This document shows positions 43,861-53,804 of a DNA stretch of 64,000 nt, one piece after another. The DNA lies in contig NZ_LN679998.1 in the NCBI RefSeq assembly GCF_000953675.1, forward strand, positions 891,911 through 955,910, read 5' to 3'. Within the stretch, counting starts at the first letter, position 1. Each line of letters opens with the position of its first letter. Position numbers and translations under genes: made by a program. The stretch comes from Paraclostridium sordellii (GTDB lineage: Bacteria; Bacillota; Clostridia; Peptostreptococcales; Peptostreptococcaceae). Below the pieces are notes generated by a model that saw nothing but the letters and a program-made list of their open reading frames with translations, was not told the origin of the DNA and ran no database searches.

Positions 43861-44256
43861 ATGAGTACTAAATTAATAGTTGCTATAATAGCAATTTCAC
43901 TAGCATTAGTATTTTATACAATAGGTGTTTTTAGTGAGAGAAAAGCTGGTATATTAAAGAAAAATCACGTTATAATGTTTTATTTAGGTTTAATATGTGA
44001 TACAACAGGGACAATGCTTATGAAATCATTAGCAGAATCAAAAGCAATTCCAATTTCATCTACTGCATTAACAATTCATGGTGTTACAGGAACAATTGCA
44101 ATTTTATTAATGTTATTTCATGCCGTATGGGCTACATGGGTACTTTACAAAAATGATAAATCAAAACAAAAAGTATTCCATAAATTCAGTATATTTGTTT
44201 GGTGTGTATGGTTAATACCTTATATAATAGGAGCAGTAATAGGTATGACTCATTAA
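43861..44256 (+). CDS. HsmA family membrane protein (heme-sensing type, TIGR03987)
   Basis: This 131-residue, four-span protein resembles HsmA of Clostridioides difficile (family TIGR03987), which binds heme and protects against heme and redox stress. Visible features are conserved His residues in spans (ALTIHGVTG, LFHAVWATW, KVFHKFSIF) and the CDTTGTMLM segment. A longer frame starts at 43834, but TTGGAGGTAATC before ATG 43861 fixes the start. In C. difficile hsmA is in an operon with the MarR regulator hsmR; here a MarR gene lies 385 bases downstream, past a terminator. Confidence 0.82.
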   Translation: MSTKLIVAIIAISLALVFYTIGVFSERKAGILKKNHVIMFYLGLICDTTGTMLMKSLAESKAIPISSTALTIHGVTGTIAILLMLFHAVWATWVLYKNDKSKQKVFHKFSIFVWCVWLIPYIIGAVIGMTH

Positions 44257-44258
44257 AT

Positions 44259-44317
44259 AAAAAGGGATGTATCAAAATATTTTAGAAAACATAAATATTT
44301 TGATATATCCCTTTTTT
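44259..44317 (+). terminator. Terminator of the hsmA-like gene
   Basis: A long stem (AAAAAGGGATGTATCAAAATATTT with its complement, one mismatch) ends in T residues. Confidence 0.9.
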
Positions 44318-44640
44318 ATTATAAATTTGTTTTTATATAATATCATAGTGGCTTTAAAAATAGTTTAATATATAAGCTATTTTAATATGAAATTAATTAT
44401 GTATTATGTCATAAAAGTGATATATATGATGCAGAAATAATTTTATTGAAGAAATTTCCGCGGAAATAAATATTAATTAGAAAAATAACAATATAGAAAA
44501 ATCAAAAGATTTCAGTTTTTTGTGGATACATTGAACAAACTTAGAAATAATGATAAAATTAGTTTTAGAATAGTTTAATATTAAATTATATAATAAACTA
44601 AATGTTTTAATATAAAACCAACATTAAAGGGGACAGACAT
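44318..44640 (+). promoter_or_regulatory. Gap before the MarR gene: palindrome and repeated operator-like motif
   Basis: ATTTCCGCGGAAAT at 44454-44467 is a perfect 14-bp palindrome, GC-rich within very AT-rich DNA. AATAGTTTAATAT occurs twice (44359-44371 and 44569-44581), the second copy forming the dyad TAGTTTA-N16-TAAACTA just before the MarR gene. These look like regulator sites, perhaps for autoregulation. There is no gene in this stretch. Confidence 0.4.
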
Positions 44641-45108
44641 ATGGACAATAAAGACCGAAGAATTAGGAAAGCAAGAGAAGTTTTACAGTCATTTTTTTCT
44701 GTAGCTAAACTTGCCAATGACTTTGCAAGGAAAAATGCAGAAGAACTAGGTGTTACATTTCAACAATTATCAGTAATCAATACTTTAAAAATATATCCTG
44801 GTGTAACTTTAAAGAAATTATCAGAAAAATTACCTATGCAACTTTCACTTAGCTCATTAAGTTTAATAGTTGAAAAATTAGTAGTGTTAAAATTAGTTGA
44901 ACGAGAAATAAGTCAGCAAGACAGAAGAGCTGTTAAGCTAAGATTAACAGAAGCTGGTTTAAATATAGCTATTGAATCTGAAGAAAAAGCGTATTCCTTT
45001 AATGCGATGAATTCTGCACTTGCAAGAATGAATCCAAAAGATGTAGAGACTTTATTAAACTTACATAATGAATTATTGCTAAATTTAAAAGAAATTAAAG
45101 GTGTTTAA
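44641..45108 (+). CDS. MarR family transcriptional regulator
   Basis: The 155-residue winged-helix protein has the MarR recognition region (LKKLSEKLPMQLSLSSLSLIVEKLV) and the wing ending QQDRRAVKLRLTEAGL, the DxRxxxLxLTxxG signature of the family. The ATG follows AAAGGGGAC. It lies downstream of the HsmA-like gene, so it could be the HsmR-type heme regulator for it. Family and position support this; nothing in the sequence proves it. Confidence 0.9.
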   Translation: MDNKDRRIRKAREVLQSFFSVAKLANDFARKNAEELGVTFQQLSVINTLKIYPGVTLKKLSEKLPMQLSLSSLSLIVEKLVVLKLVEREISQQDRRAVKLRLTEAGLNIAIESEEKAYSFNAMNSALARMNPKDVETLLNLHNELLLNLKEIKGV

Positions 45109-45115
45109 TTAAGGT

Positions 45116-45153
45116 GAAGAAAACGTAATCTATAGTAGGTTGCGTTTTCTTAT
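45116..45153 (+). terminator. Terminator of the MarR gene
   Basis: A stem AAGAAAACG with CGTTTTCTT and T-rich tail follows the stop codon. The remaining 290 bases before the glycosidase are AT-rich with no clear feature. Confidence 0.8.
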
Positions 45154-45443
45154 TTTAAGATGTGAAAATGTTTGCTAAAAGTGGAAAGTTATGATATTTT
45201 AAAGCTAGAATTAAATATTATAATATTAACGAAGTGGATTAAAAATAGGAAATTTATTATTTAAATATCCTATTTTTAATCCTAAAGCTAAAAATAAAAC
45301 TTTATAAGTGTATTGTAATGATGTAGGGAAATACTTTTTAAAGATATCATAATTGATTTGAAAATAATACACAAATGGATTAAAATTGAGTTTTTCTGGA
45401 GTGAAATAGTAATTTTATAAATTTGTAAATAAGGGGTGTATTT

Positions 45444-46739
45444 ATGGGGAAAATAACATTCTTAGGAGTAGGAAGTGCTATATTTGCAAAAAATGTTTTA
45501 GGGGATTGTATGTTAACTGAAGCTTTAAGAGACTTTGAAATAGCTTTATACGATATAGATGAAAAAAGATTGGATGAATCTTATAATATGTTGAGTATTA
45601 TAAATAAAACTTTAAACAAGTCTCGAGCTAATATTAATAAATATAAAGATAGAAAAGAAGCTTTAAGAGGAGCTAAATATATAGTTAACGCAATTCAAGT
45701 TGGAGGATACGATCCATGTACTATAACTGATTTTGAAGTACCTAAAAAATATGGACTTAGACAAACTATTGGAGATACATTGGGAATTGGAGGCATATTT
45801 AGGGGACTTAGAACAATTCCTGTAATGCTAGACTTTGCAAAGGATATAGAAGAAGTATGTCCAGATGCGTTGTTACTTAATTATACAAATCCAATGTCTA
45901 TGATTACGCTAGCTATGATAAAAGGAACTAAAGTGAAAACGGTAGGACTTTGTCACTCTGTTCAAACTTGTGCATCAGATTTATTATCAAAACTAAATAT
46001 GTCAACAGAAGGTATTAGTTATAAAATTGCAGGAATAAACCATATGGGTTGGTTACTTGAAATAACTAAAGATGGAAAAGATTTATATCCTGAAATAAAA
46101 GAAAGAGCAAATGCATTGGGTAAACATGATGATATGATTAGATTTGAACTTATGAAACAATTTGGGTATTATGTAACTGAATCTAGTGAACATAATGCAG
46201 AATATTTACCGTATTTTATAAAAAACACACATCCAGAGCTTATAGAAAAATATAATATACCACTAGACGAATACCCAAGAAGATGTATATCTCAAATTGA
46301 AAACTGGGATAAACGTAAAAAGGATTTAGTCAACAATGAAAAAATTAATCATAAGAGAACAAAAGAATATGCTTCATATATAATGGAAGCAATAGAGACT
46401 GGTAGACCTTATACATTTGGAGGAAATGTTTTAAATACGGGGCTTATAACTAACTTACCAAATGACTGTTGTGTAGAAGTAACTTGCTTAGCTGATAAAA
46501 ATGGAATTACTCCATGTTATGTAGGAGAATTACCTATTCAATTAGCAGCACTTAATAGAACTAATGTAAATGTACAGTTACTTACAGTAGAAGCAGCTTT
46601 AACAAGAAATAAAGATTATATTTATTATGCTGCTATGTTAGATCCACATACTTCGTCAGAGTTAAGTATAGATGAGATTAAAAATTTAGTAGATGACTTA
46701 ATCAAAGAACATGGAGACTGGTTGCCCAAATTTAAATAA
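45444..46739 (+). CDS. GH4 alpha-glycosidase (MelA-like alpha-galactosidase/alpha-glucosidase)
   Basis: The 431-residue enzyme belongs to glycoside hydrolase family 4, which uses NAD+ and a divalent metal to cleave sugars by a redox mechanism. The dinucleotide loop is ITFLGVGSAIFAKNVLGD, the metal site includes the Cys in GLCHSVQTC and His in AGINHMGW, and the LNYTNPMSM segment is typical. It is closest in appearance to MelA-like alpha-galactosidases. There is no sugar transporter or regulator nearby, so it acts on a substrate imported elsewhere. The ATG has AAGGGGTG upstream. A terminator follows (46744-46775). Confidence 0.92.
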   Translation: MGKITFLGVGSAIFAKNVLGDCMLTEALRDFEIALYDIDEKRLDESYNMLSIINKTLNKSRANINKYKDRKEALRGAKYIVNAIQVGGYDPCTITDFEVPKKYGLRQTIGDTLGIGGIFRGLRTIPVMLDFAKDIEEVCPDALLLNYTNPMSMITLAMIKGTKVKTVGLCHSVQTCASDLLSKLNMSTEGISYKIAGINHMGWLLEITKDGKDLYPEIKERANALGKHDDMIRFELMKQFGYYVTESSEHNAEYLPYFIKNTHPELIEKYNIPLDEYPRRCISQIENWDKRKKDLVNNEKINHKRTKEYASYIMEAIETGRPYTFGGNVLNTGLITNLPNDCCVEVTCLADKNGITPCYVGELPIQLAALNRTNVNVQLLTVEAALTRNKDYIYYAAMLDPHTSSELSIDEIKNLVDDLIKEHGDWLPKFK

Positions 46740-46743
46740 ATAT

Positions 46744-46775
46744 AAAAAAGACAGGTGCTGATGCCTGTCTTTTTT
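46744..46775 (+). terminator. Terminator of the GH4 gene
   Basis: The stem AAAAAAGACAGG with CCTGTCTTTTTT is followed by T residues. The same stem sequence serves the chemoreceptor gene at 48982-49016. Confidence 0.93.
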
Positions 46776-47236
46776 GTGTATAAAATTTTGAAAGAAGTAC
46801 TATCTAAAAAAAATTTATGTATTTAGATTATATCCAAAGTATATTAAATCGATACTATCTATTTAATATTTAATCATGACTTTTAAGAAGTAATTGATAA
46901 GATTAAAATTTGTTAAAAAAATATTTATAAAAAATAAAAAAATATTTAAATATACAGAATTAAAAAAGAAAACGATAATATTTAAATTGAAAATGTTTTT
47001 TTCATGATTTTTAGGTAAAATCGCCTTATTTACCATTATTTTACAATAAATATAGGGCTAAAGAAAAGTATTTAACTTACGTATAACATACACAGTGAAA
47101 TTTGCAATTTTTTATTTAGGTTTTTAGAAATTAAATATTTAGCCAGATATATAAGAAACTTAAGTAAAATTATGCCTTGAAAATAAAATAAAAAAATAAA
47201 TTAAATTTTAAAATAAGCTATAGAAAGGAAGAAAAT
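46776..47236 (+). other. 460-base AT-rich gap before the chemoreceptor gene
   Basis: There is no gene on either strand. A dyad GGTAAA-N9-TTTACC is at 47014-47034 and could be a regulator site. No riboswitch or FliA-type promoter is recognisable. Confidence 0.3.
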
Positions 47237-48970
47237 ATGAGAGACTTAAAAATAGGAAGAAAATTAAGTATATCTTTTATGATAATACTTTTATTATTAG
47301 CTTGTACTAGTATTTATACAATATCAAAGCTAAAAAAATCAGAAAAACTAAGTGATGAATTATTTAAAGGACCATATGAAACTACTACAGAATCTATGGG
47401 AGTTCGTAGAGATTTAGTTTCTATAGGAAGAAATATTGGAAACTCAATGCTAAGAGAAAATCCACAAGAATACAGAGAAGTGATATTAAAAGATTTTGAA
47501 AGTATAGATCAAAGAATAAATGTAATTCGTGAGTCATTTAAAGGAGAAAGTACTTTAGTAGATGATCTTAAAAATTCAATAGATAATTTAAGACAACAAT
47601 ATGAAGCAGTATATCCTATAATGCAACAAGGAAATTATAAAGCTGCAAAAGATATGACAGCTAAAGGTACAGCATATTATAATGCTTATGATAAATCTGT
47701 AGAGGCATCTATTAAGGTTAATGATGAATCAGAAAAGTATGGTATAGAATTTAATCAAGGTGTAAAACATGAGTCAAACAGTGCTATTGTAGCATCTATA
47801 GCAATTAGTGTAATTACTATAATAATAGGAATAGTTATATGCTTATATATAACAAGACTTTTAACTGAAGCTGTAAAAGAAATTGAAGAGGCTGCAGATA
47901 AAATGGCAGATGGAGATTTCGATATAAATATATCTTATGAATCAAAAGATGAATTAGGATCTTTAGCTGACAGCATGAGAAGAATGAGTTGTAAAACTAA
48001 AGAGATAATAGGAGATACAGTTAGAGTACTTGCAAATGTGGCAGAAGGTAATTTTGATGTTGAACCTAATGTAGAATATGTTGGAGTATTTGAAGAAATA
48101 GAAAAATCTATAGTTCATATAACTGAAGACTTAAGTGAAACAATGGCTCAAATAAATGGAGCGGCTGAAGAAGTTGGAGCGGCATCAGACCAAGTTGCAA
48201 GTGGATCTCAAATGTTATCACAAGGGGCAACGGAACAAGCAAGTGCAATAGAAGAATTATCTGCAACTATAATAGAAATATCTGAAAAGATAAATGAAAC
48301 TGCAGAAAATGCTAAAAAAGCAAATTCACTAACAACTAACTCTGCTAGTCAAGTTAAAGCAGGTAATGAACAAATGAAACAAATGGTTAAGGCTATGGAA
48401 GAGATTTCAACTACATCTAATGAAATAGGTAGAATAATAAAAACAATAGATGATATAGCATTCCAAACAAATATACTAGCACTTAATGCAGCTGTTGAAG
48501 CAGCAAGAGCTGGAGAAGCTGGTAAAGGATTTGCAGTTGTTGCAGATGAAGTTAGAAATCTTGCGGCTAAATCTGCTGAAGCGGCTCAAAATACAGCTAC
48601 ACTTATTGAAAATGCAATATTAGCAGTCGATAAAGGAACTGAAATAGTAGATTCTACTGCAGAATCACTTCAAAGAATAATAAATACTTCTAATAGAACT
48701 AAGACAGTTGTTGACGATATAGCTAAGGCATCAGAAGAACAAGCAGATGCTATTAATCAAGTTACACAAGGCGTTGGACAAATTTCTGAAGTAGTTCAAA
48801 CTAACTCTGCAACTTCAGAAGAAAGTGCAGCTAGTAGTGAAGAATTAAGTGGACAAGCTCAAATGTTAAAATCACTTATTGAAAACTTTAGATTAAAAAG
48901 AAGTAAAGATTCAAAAAAAACTTTAAGTTTTAATGATGAAGACTATTTTAATATGAATGAGAATATGTAA
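47237..48970 (+). CDS. Methyl-accepting chemotaxis protein
   Basis: The 577-residue receptor has a membrane span at ~12-32, an outer four-helix-bundle-type sensing domain (~35-185, MCP_1-like), a second span (~188-210), a HAMP domain (~212-265) and the cytoplasmic signalling coiled coil. The hairpin tip is highly conserved (FQTNILALNAAVEAARAGE, then GFAVVADEVRNLA, about residues 410-445). The ATG has AAAGGAAG upstream. It is monocistronic. The ligand is unknown. Confidence 0.95.
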   Translation: MRDLKIGRKLSISFMIILLLLACTSIYTISKLKKSEKLSDELFKGPYETTTESMGVRRDLVSIGRNIGNSMLRENPQEYREVILKDFESIDQRINVIRESFKGESTLVDDLKNSIDNLRQQYEAVYPIMQQGNYKAAKDMTAKGTAYYNAYDKSVEASIKVNDESEKYGIEFNQGVKHESNSAIVASIAISVITIIIGIVICLYITRLLTEAVKEIEEAADKMADGDFDINISYESKDELGSLADSMRRMSCKTKEIIGDTVRVLANVAEGNFDVEPNVEYVGVFEEIEKSIVHITEDLSETMAQINGAAEEVGAASDQVASGSQMLSQGATEQASAIEELSATIIEISEKINETAENAKKANSLTTNSASQVKAGNEQMKQMVKAMEEISTTSNEIGRIIKTIDDIAFQTNILALNAAVEAARAGEAGKGFAVVADEVRNLAAKSAEAAQNTATLIENAILAVDKGTEIVDSTAESLQRIINTSNRTKTVVDDIAKASEEQADAINQVTQGVGQISEVVQTNSATSEESAASSEELSGQAQMLKSLIENFRLKRSKDSKKTLSFNDEDYFNMNENM

Positions 48971-48981
48971 TATTAAATAAC

Positions 48982-49016
48982 AAAAAAGACAGGTACCGAT
49001 TCCTGTCTTTTTTTTA
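48982..49016 (+). terminator. Terminator of the chemoreceptor gene
   Basis: The stem AAAAAAGACAGG with CCTGTCTTTTTT is followed by T residues. Confidence 0.93.
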
Positions 49017-49162
49017 TTAGTGGATTAATGAAAAATTGTATCAGATGTATTTGTATTGAAACAAACCATATAAAAAAGAAATTGAGCTTAGTAAAAGTAT
49101 TTCCAGATAATAAGAATTTAATACCATTTATTAAAAAAATAATAAAAATTTTTAAAAGTAAT

Positions 49163-49204
49163 TTATCACTCTGCACTTGACAGTGCTAACAAAGATGCTA
49201 GAAT
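49163..49204 (+). promoter_or_regulatory. CIRCE-like element and promoter of htpG
   Basis: TTATCACTC-N9-CAGTGCTAA (49163-49189) matches the HrcA operator TTAGCACTC-N9-GAGTGCTAA at 16 of 18 arm positions. The -35 TTGACA (49177-49182) lies within it and a -10 TAGAAT (49199-49204) follows after 16 bases. HrcA repression and heat induction of htpG are inferred. Confidence 0.8.
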
Positions 49205-49269
49205 ATTAGATATGGGGAAAAATTTTATCCCGAAATTTATTTACATAGAGAATAAGGAGGAGATAAAAT

Positions 49270-51129
49270 ATGGAAAATAAAAGAGGTAATATATCAATAC
49301 ATACGGAAAATATATTTCCAATAATAAAAAAATGGTTATATTCTGATAAGGACATCTTTATAAGAGAACTTATAAGTAATGGGTGTGATGCGATAAACAA
49401 ATATAAAAAATTGGTTTCTTTGGGAGAAGTAAAAAATAGCAATCAAGAAGAATATAAAATAGATGTAACTATAGATAAAGAAAATCAATTACTTATATTT
49501 GAAGACAATGGTATAGGTATGACTGAAGAGGAAGTTGAGAAATATATAAATCAGGTTGCTTTTTCTGGAGCTGAAGATTTTGTAAATAAATATAAAGATA
49601 AAGTAAGTGAAGAAAGTGATATAATAGGTCACTTTGGACTTGGATTTTACTCAGCTTTTATGGTAGCTAAAAAAGTTCAAATAGACACACTATCATATAA
49701 AGAAAATGAACAAGCTGTTAGATGGATTAGCGAAGGGCAAACTGAATATGAAATAGGACAAAGTGATTCAAGAAAAGAAAGAGGAACAACTATAACTTTA
49801 TTTTTAGATGAGGATAGCAAAGAATTTTTAGAAGAATATGAAGTGAGAAATATAATAGATAAGTATTGTTCATTCTTACCTGTAGATATATACCTACATG
49901 TAAAAGGAAAAGAAGAGAAAGAAGAAGATGAAAAAACATTAAATGATACATATCCATTATGGTTAAAATCACCAAAAGATTGTACAGATGAGGAATACAA
50001 AGAGTTTTATAGAAAAGTATTTAAAACATTTGATGAACCGTTATTTTGGATACATTTAAATGTAGATTATCCATTTAACTTAAAAGGAATATTATATTTC
50101 CCTAAATTAAAAAATGAATTTGAATTAATAGAAGGAAAAGTTAAATTATACAACAATCAAGTTTTCGTTGCAGATAATATAAAAGAAGTTATACCAGAGT
50201 TTTTATTACTACTTAAAGGTGTAATAGACTGCCCAGACTTACCATTAAATGTATCTAGAAGTTTCTTACAAAATGATAAAGATGTAAGTAAAATTTCTAA
50301 ACATATAGTTAAAAAGGTTGCAGATAAATTAAAAGCATTACACAAAAACGAAAAAGAAAACTATGAAAAATTCTGGGATGATATACAAGTATTTATTAAA
50401 TTTGGATGCTTAAAAGATGAAAGTTTTTACGATAAAATAAAAGATATAATATTATATAAAACAATAAATAATGAATATTTGACTTTAAATGAATATCTAG
50501 AAAATTGTAAAGAAAAACATGAAAATAAAGTATTTTATGTAAGTGATGAAGAACAACAGTCTCAATATATAAAATTATTTAAAGACTATAATCTTGATGC
50601 AGTTATACTAGATTCAACTATAGATAATCATTTTATGTCATTTATTGAGTATAAAAATCCAGGTGTAGTATTTAATAGAATAGATGCAGACTTATCTGAG
50701 GTTTTAAAAGATAAAAAAGATGATGAAAATAAAGAAGAAAAAGTTAATATAGAAAACTTATTTAAAGAGGTTGTAGGAGATAAGGTAAAGGCTTATTCTG
50801 TTGAAAGTTTAAAAAGTGAAGATACTACAGCAATAATATTAGTATCAGAACAATCAAGAAGAATGGCAGAAATGAAATCTCAGTTTGCTGGAATGGATCT
50901 TGGAATGAATTTTGAAGAAGAAAAGACTTTAGTTATAAATGATAATAGTCCTATAATTAAAAAACTTATGGACATAAAAGATGATGAAAGTAAAAAAGAT
51001 AAAGTTAGTTTAATATGTAATCAAATTTTAGATATTGCATTACTTGCTAACAAAGAGTTAGATGCAAAAGAACTAGATGAGTTTATAAAGAGAAACAACA
51101 AGCTTATTAATATGGTTATATCTTTATAG
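49270..51129 (+). CDS. htpG: HtpG, Hsp90-type molecular chaperone
   Basis: The 619-residue ATP-dependent chaperone has the N-terminal GHKL ATPase: RELISNGCDAINKYK with the catalytic Glu and Asn, DNGIGMT, and GHFGLGFYSAFMVA. The middle domain (~230-480, with the catalytic Arg region DLPLNVSRSFLQND) and the C-terminal dimer domain follow. The length is typical. The ATG follows AAGGAGGAG. The CIRCE-like element upstream points to heat-shock control. It is monocistronic, with its own terminator. Confidence 0.96.
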   Translation: MENKRGNISIHTENIFPIIKKWLYSDKDIFIRELISNGCDAINKYKKLVSLGEVKNSNQEEYKIDVTIDKENQLLIFEDNGIGMTEEEVEKYINQVAFSGAEDFVNKYKDKVSEESDIIGHFGLGFYSAFMVAKKVQIDTLSYKENEQAVRWISEGQTEYEIGQSDSRKERGTTITLFLDEDSKEFLEEYEVRNIIDKYCSFLPVDIYLHVKGKEEKEEDEKTLNDTYPLWLKSPKDCTDEEYKEFYRKVFKTFDEPLFWIHLNVDYPFNLKGILYFPKLKNEFELIEGKVKLYNNQVFVADNIKEVIPEFLLLLKGVIDCPDLPLNVSRSFLQNDKDVSKISKHIVKKVADKLKALHKNEKENYEKFWDDIQVFIKFGCLKDESFYDKIKDIILYKTINNEYLTLNEYLENCKEKHENKVFYVSDEEQQSQYIKLFKDYNLDAVILDSTIDNHFMSFIEYKNPGVVFNRIDADLSEVLKDKKDDENKEEKVNIENLFKEVVGDKVKAYSVESLKSEDTTAIILVSEQSRRMAEMKSQFAGMDLGMNFEEEKTLVINDNSPIIKKLMDIKDDESKKDKVSLICNQILDIALLANKELDAKELDEFIKRNNKLINMVISL

Positions 51130-51137
51130 AAGATTTT

Positions 51138-51170
51138 GCCCCTTATAAAATTTTATAAGGGGCTTTTTAT
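51138..51170 (+). terminator. Terminator of htpG
   Basis: A perfect 26-base palindrome (GCCCCTTATAAAA and its complement) is followed by five T residues. Confidence 0.93.
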
Positions 51171-51387
51171 ATCTTTTAAATGCCTCTAAAATGCTGATTT
51201 TAAAGAAGTCTAACAATTATGTAATATTAAAAGAGTAGTATTACATATCTGTTAGGGTTCTTTAAAACTTTATATGTTAACATATTATTAAAGATTTGAA
51301 ATAGAATATAAATTTAAAAACTATAAAATCAGCTCATAATTAAATTTTATTAATTACTGTATGTTGACAACTTAGGGGGGAACTTTT

Positions 51388-53748
51388 ATGATTGAAAAAG
51401 TTGATATAAATATAGAAAATGGATTAAGTAGCCATGAAGTAAATGAAAGAATTAAGGAAGGTAGAGTAAATAGATTAAATATAAAAAATTCAAAATCATA
51501 TAAACAGATAATAATGGATAATACTTTTACTTTATTTAACCTTGTTAATGTAGTATTAGCTATTTTAGTAGCATTTACTGGTTCTTTTAAAAACTTATTT
51601 TTCATAGGTATAGTGGTACTAAATGTAGCAATTGGGATTATACAAGAAATAAGAGCTAAAAAGATATTAGATAAAATAACTTTGTTAGTATCTACAAAAG
51701 TAAAGGTAATACGTGATGGGAAAGAACAAACAATTGAGATGGATGAAGTTGTAGTAGATGATATTTCAATATTAAGTACAGGTAATCAAGTTGTAGCTGA
51801 CTCAATTTTAAAAGAAGGATATTTAGAAGTTAATGAATCTTTATTAACAGGAGAAAGTGATATTGTAAAAAAATCACCTGGAGATTTTATATACTCAGGT
51901 AGTTTTATAACATCAGGTAAAGCTAAGGTTCAGGTTGAAAATGTTGGAGAGGATAACTATGCAAGTAAAATTTCAACAAAGGCAAAAGAATTTAAAAAAT
52001 ATAAATCAGAAATAAATGATTCTCTAAATAAAATTTTAAAGTTTGTAAGTATAATAATACTACCTCTGGGGATAACATTATTTGCAAAATCTTACTTTAT
52101 AAATGGAATTGACCTTAATCAAAGTATTTTAACAACTACAGCAGCCTTAATAGGAATGGTACCAGAAGGGTTAATACTATTAACTAGCATTTCTTTAGCA
52201 GTAGGGGCTATTAATTTAGCTAAAAAAAGAACTTTAGTACAAGAACTAAATTGTCTAGAGTCATTAGCAAGAGTTGATGTATTATGTCTTGATAAGACAG
52301 GAACTATAACTGAAGGGAAGATGGAAGTAAAGGATGTTGTTTCACTAGATAAAGATTATGATGTAAATGAAATTATGGGAAATTTAGTTTATGCTTTAAA
52401 TGATGATAACTTCACATTTTTAGCTATAAAAGATAGGTTTAAAGAAAATGATAAATTTAATCTAATTAAAAGTATTCCTTTTTCTTCTCAGAAAAAGTAT
52501 AGCGGTGCAGTATTTAAAGAGGGAACTTATATAATGGGAGCCTATGAATTTATATTTAAAAATAAAGATGAAAATATAGTCAAAAATATTGAAAATTATT
52601 CCAAAGAAGGAAATCGGGTTTTAGTACTTGCTAAATGTAGTAATGAAAATTTAGATGATGTTAAGTTAGTGGCAATTATTTTGATTGTAGATAAAATAAG
52701 AGAAGGAGCTAAGCAAACATTACAATATTTTAGGGAACAAGGATTAGATATTAAAATTATATCAGGAGATAATCATATTACTGTAAGTGAAATTGCAAAG
52801 CGTGTAGGCTTAAAGAATTCAGATAAATGTGTAGATGCCACTACGTTAAAAAATAAAAAAGATATAGAAAAAGCATCTAAAATATATTCTGTGTTTGGAA
52901 GAGTTACACCAGAACAAAAGAAAGATTTAGTTTCGGCATTAAAAGGTAATGGTCATGTAGTTGCTATGACTGGAGATGGGGTTAATGATGTTATGGCTCT
53001 AAAGGAAGCAAACTGTAGTATAGCTATGGCTAATGGTAGTGATGTGGCAAAGAGTGCTTCTAATCTTGTTTTATTAGATAACAACTTTGAATCACTTCCC
53101 TTTGTTTTATACGAAGGAAGGCGTGTTATAAATAATATTGAAAAAGTTGCTTCATTATTTTTAAATAAAACAATATATTCAATACTACTTGCAATAGTTA
53201 TAGCTTTAATAAATATGCAATATCCATTTGTACCAGTGCAGTTAACCGTTATCAGTGCTTTTACTATTGGACTTCCTTCATTTGTTTTTGCACTAGAGCC
53301 AAATAAAAATAAGGTTAAAGGGAATTTCTTAAAAAATGTATTAGATAATTCATTGCCATATGGGATAGCAGTATTGATTTGTATTCTTGTTATAATGTAT
53401 GGAAGTAATTTTAACATAGCACAAAATGAAATATCAAAACTATGCGTTTATACAATAGCTGTAAGTGGATTGATTGTCATATTTAAAGTATCTAAACCAT
53501 CTAGTATCTTAAAAAAAGCAGTATGTATTGTTTCATCAGCATGTATAATTGGCTTATTTGTATACTTTAATGATTTATTAATGTTAAAGTCAGGAGATGT
53601 ATTTAATACATTAATACAGATGGCAATTATATTCGTTATGCTAATAACAAGCTTAGCTTTAGTTAGATATATTTTAAATTTAGGTAAAAAGTTTTTATTA
53701 ACTAAGAAAAATTTACATTTATTAAAAAAATTAAATTTAGTAAATTAA
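51388..53748 (+). CDS. HAD-IC family cation-transporting P-type ATPase (CtpE-like)
   Basis: The 786-residue membrane pump has TGES near residue 154, the phosphorylated Asp302 in DKTGTITEG, and TGDGVNDVMALKEA with a conserved hinge. It has about ten spans, and the N-terminal plan resembles CtpE-type ATPases, which are implicated in calcium transport in mycobacteria. The second transmembrane motif (VPEGLILL) fits Ca2+/cation rather than heavy-metal pumps, and there are no N-terminal CxxC metal domains. The substrate is inferred. The ATG has GGGGGGAAC upstream. Confidence 0.92.
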   Translation: MIEKVDINIENGLSSHEVNERIKEGRVNRLNIKNSKSYKQIIMDNTFTLFNLVNVVLAILVAFTGSFKNLFFIGIVVLNVAIGIIQEIRAKKILDKITLLVSTKVKVIRDGKEQTIEMDEVVVDDISILSTGNQVVADSILKEGYLEVNESLLTGESDIVKKSPGDFIYSGSFITSGKAKVQVENVGEDNYASKISTKAKEFKKYKSEINDSLNKILKFVSIIILPLGITLFAKSYFINGIDLNQSILTTTAALIGMVPEGLILLTSISLAVGAINLAKKRTLVQELNCLESLARVDVLCLDKTGTITEGKMEVKDVVSLDKDYDVNEIMGNLVYALNDDNFTFLAIKDRFKENDKFNLIKSIPFSSQKKYSGAVFKEGTYIMGAYEFIFKNKDENIVKNIENYSKEGNRVLVLAKCSNENLDDVKLVAIILIVDKIREGAKQTLQYFREQGLDIKIISGDNHITVSEIAKRVGLKNSDKCVDATTLKNKKDIEKASKIYSVFGRVTPEQKKDLVSALKGNGHVVAMTGDGVNDVMALKEANCSIAMANGSDVAKSASNLVLLDNNFESLPFVLYEGRRVINNIEKVASLFLNKTIYSILLAIVIALINMQYPFVPVQLTVISAFTIGLPSFVFALEPNKNKVKGNFLKNVLDNSLPYGIAVLICILVIMYGSNFNIAQNEISKLCVYTIAVSGLIVIFKVSKPSSILKKAVCIVSSACIIGLFVYFNDLLMLKSGDVFNTLIQMAIIFVMLITSLALVRYILNLGKKFLLTKKNLHLLKKLNLVN

Positions 53749-53756
53749 ATATATAA

Positions 53757-53804
53757 TAAAACCTCCATATGTGTGTTGTTTCAACGCATCTATGGAGGTT
53801 TTAA
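53757..53804 (+). terminator. Terminator of the P-type ATPase gene
   Basis: The stem AAAACCTCCATA with TATGGAGGTTTT flanks a 21-base loop region, followed by a short T run. Confidence 0.85.

Noticed and set aside
46980-47060. Fur box or FliA-type promoter before the chemoreceptor
   Set aside because: Matches to either consensus were too weak.
48973-49176. 67-codon minus-strand frame between the chemoreceptor and htpG
   Set aside because: It overlaps a terminator, lacks a ribosome site and reaches into the CIRCE element.
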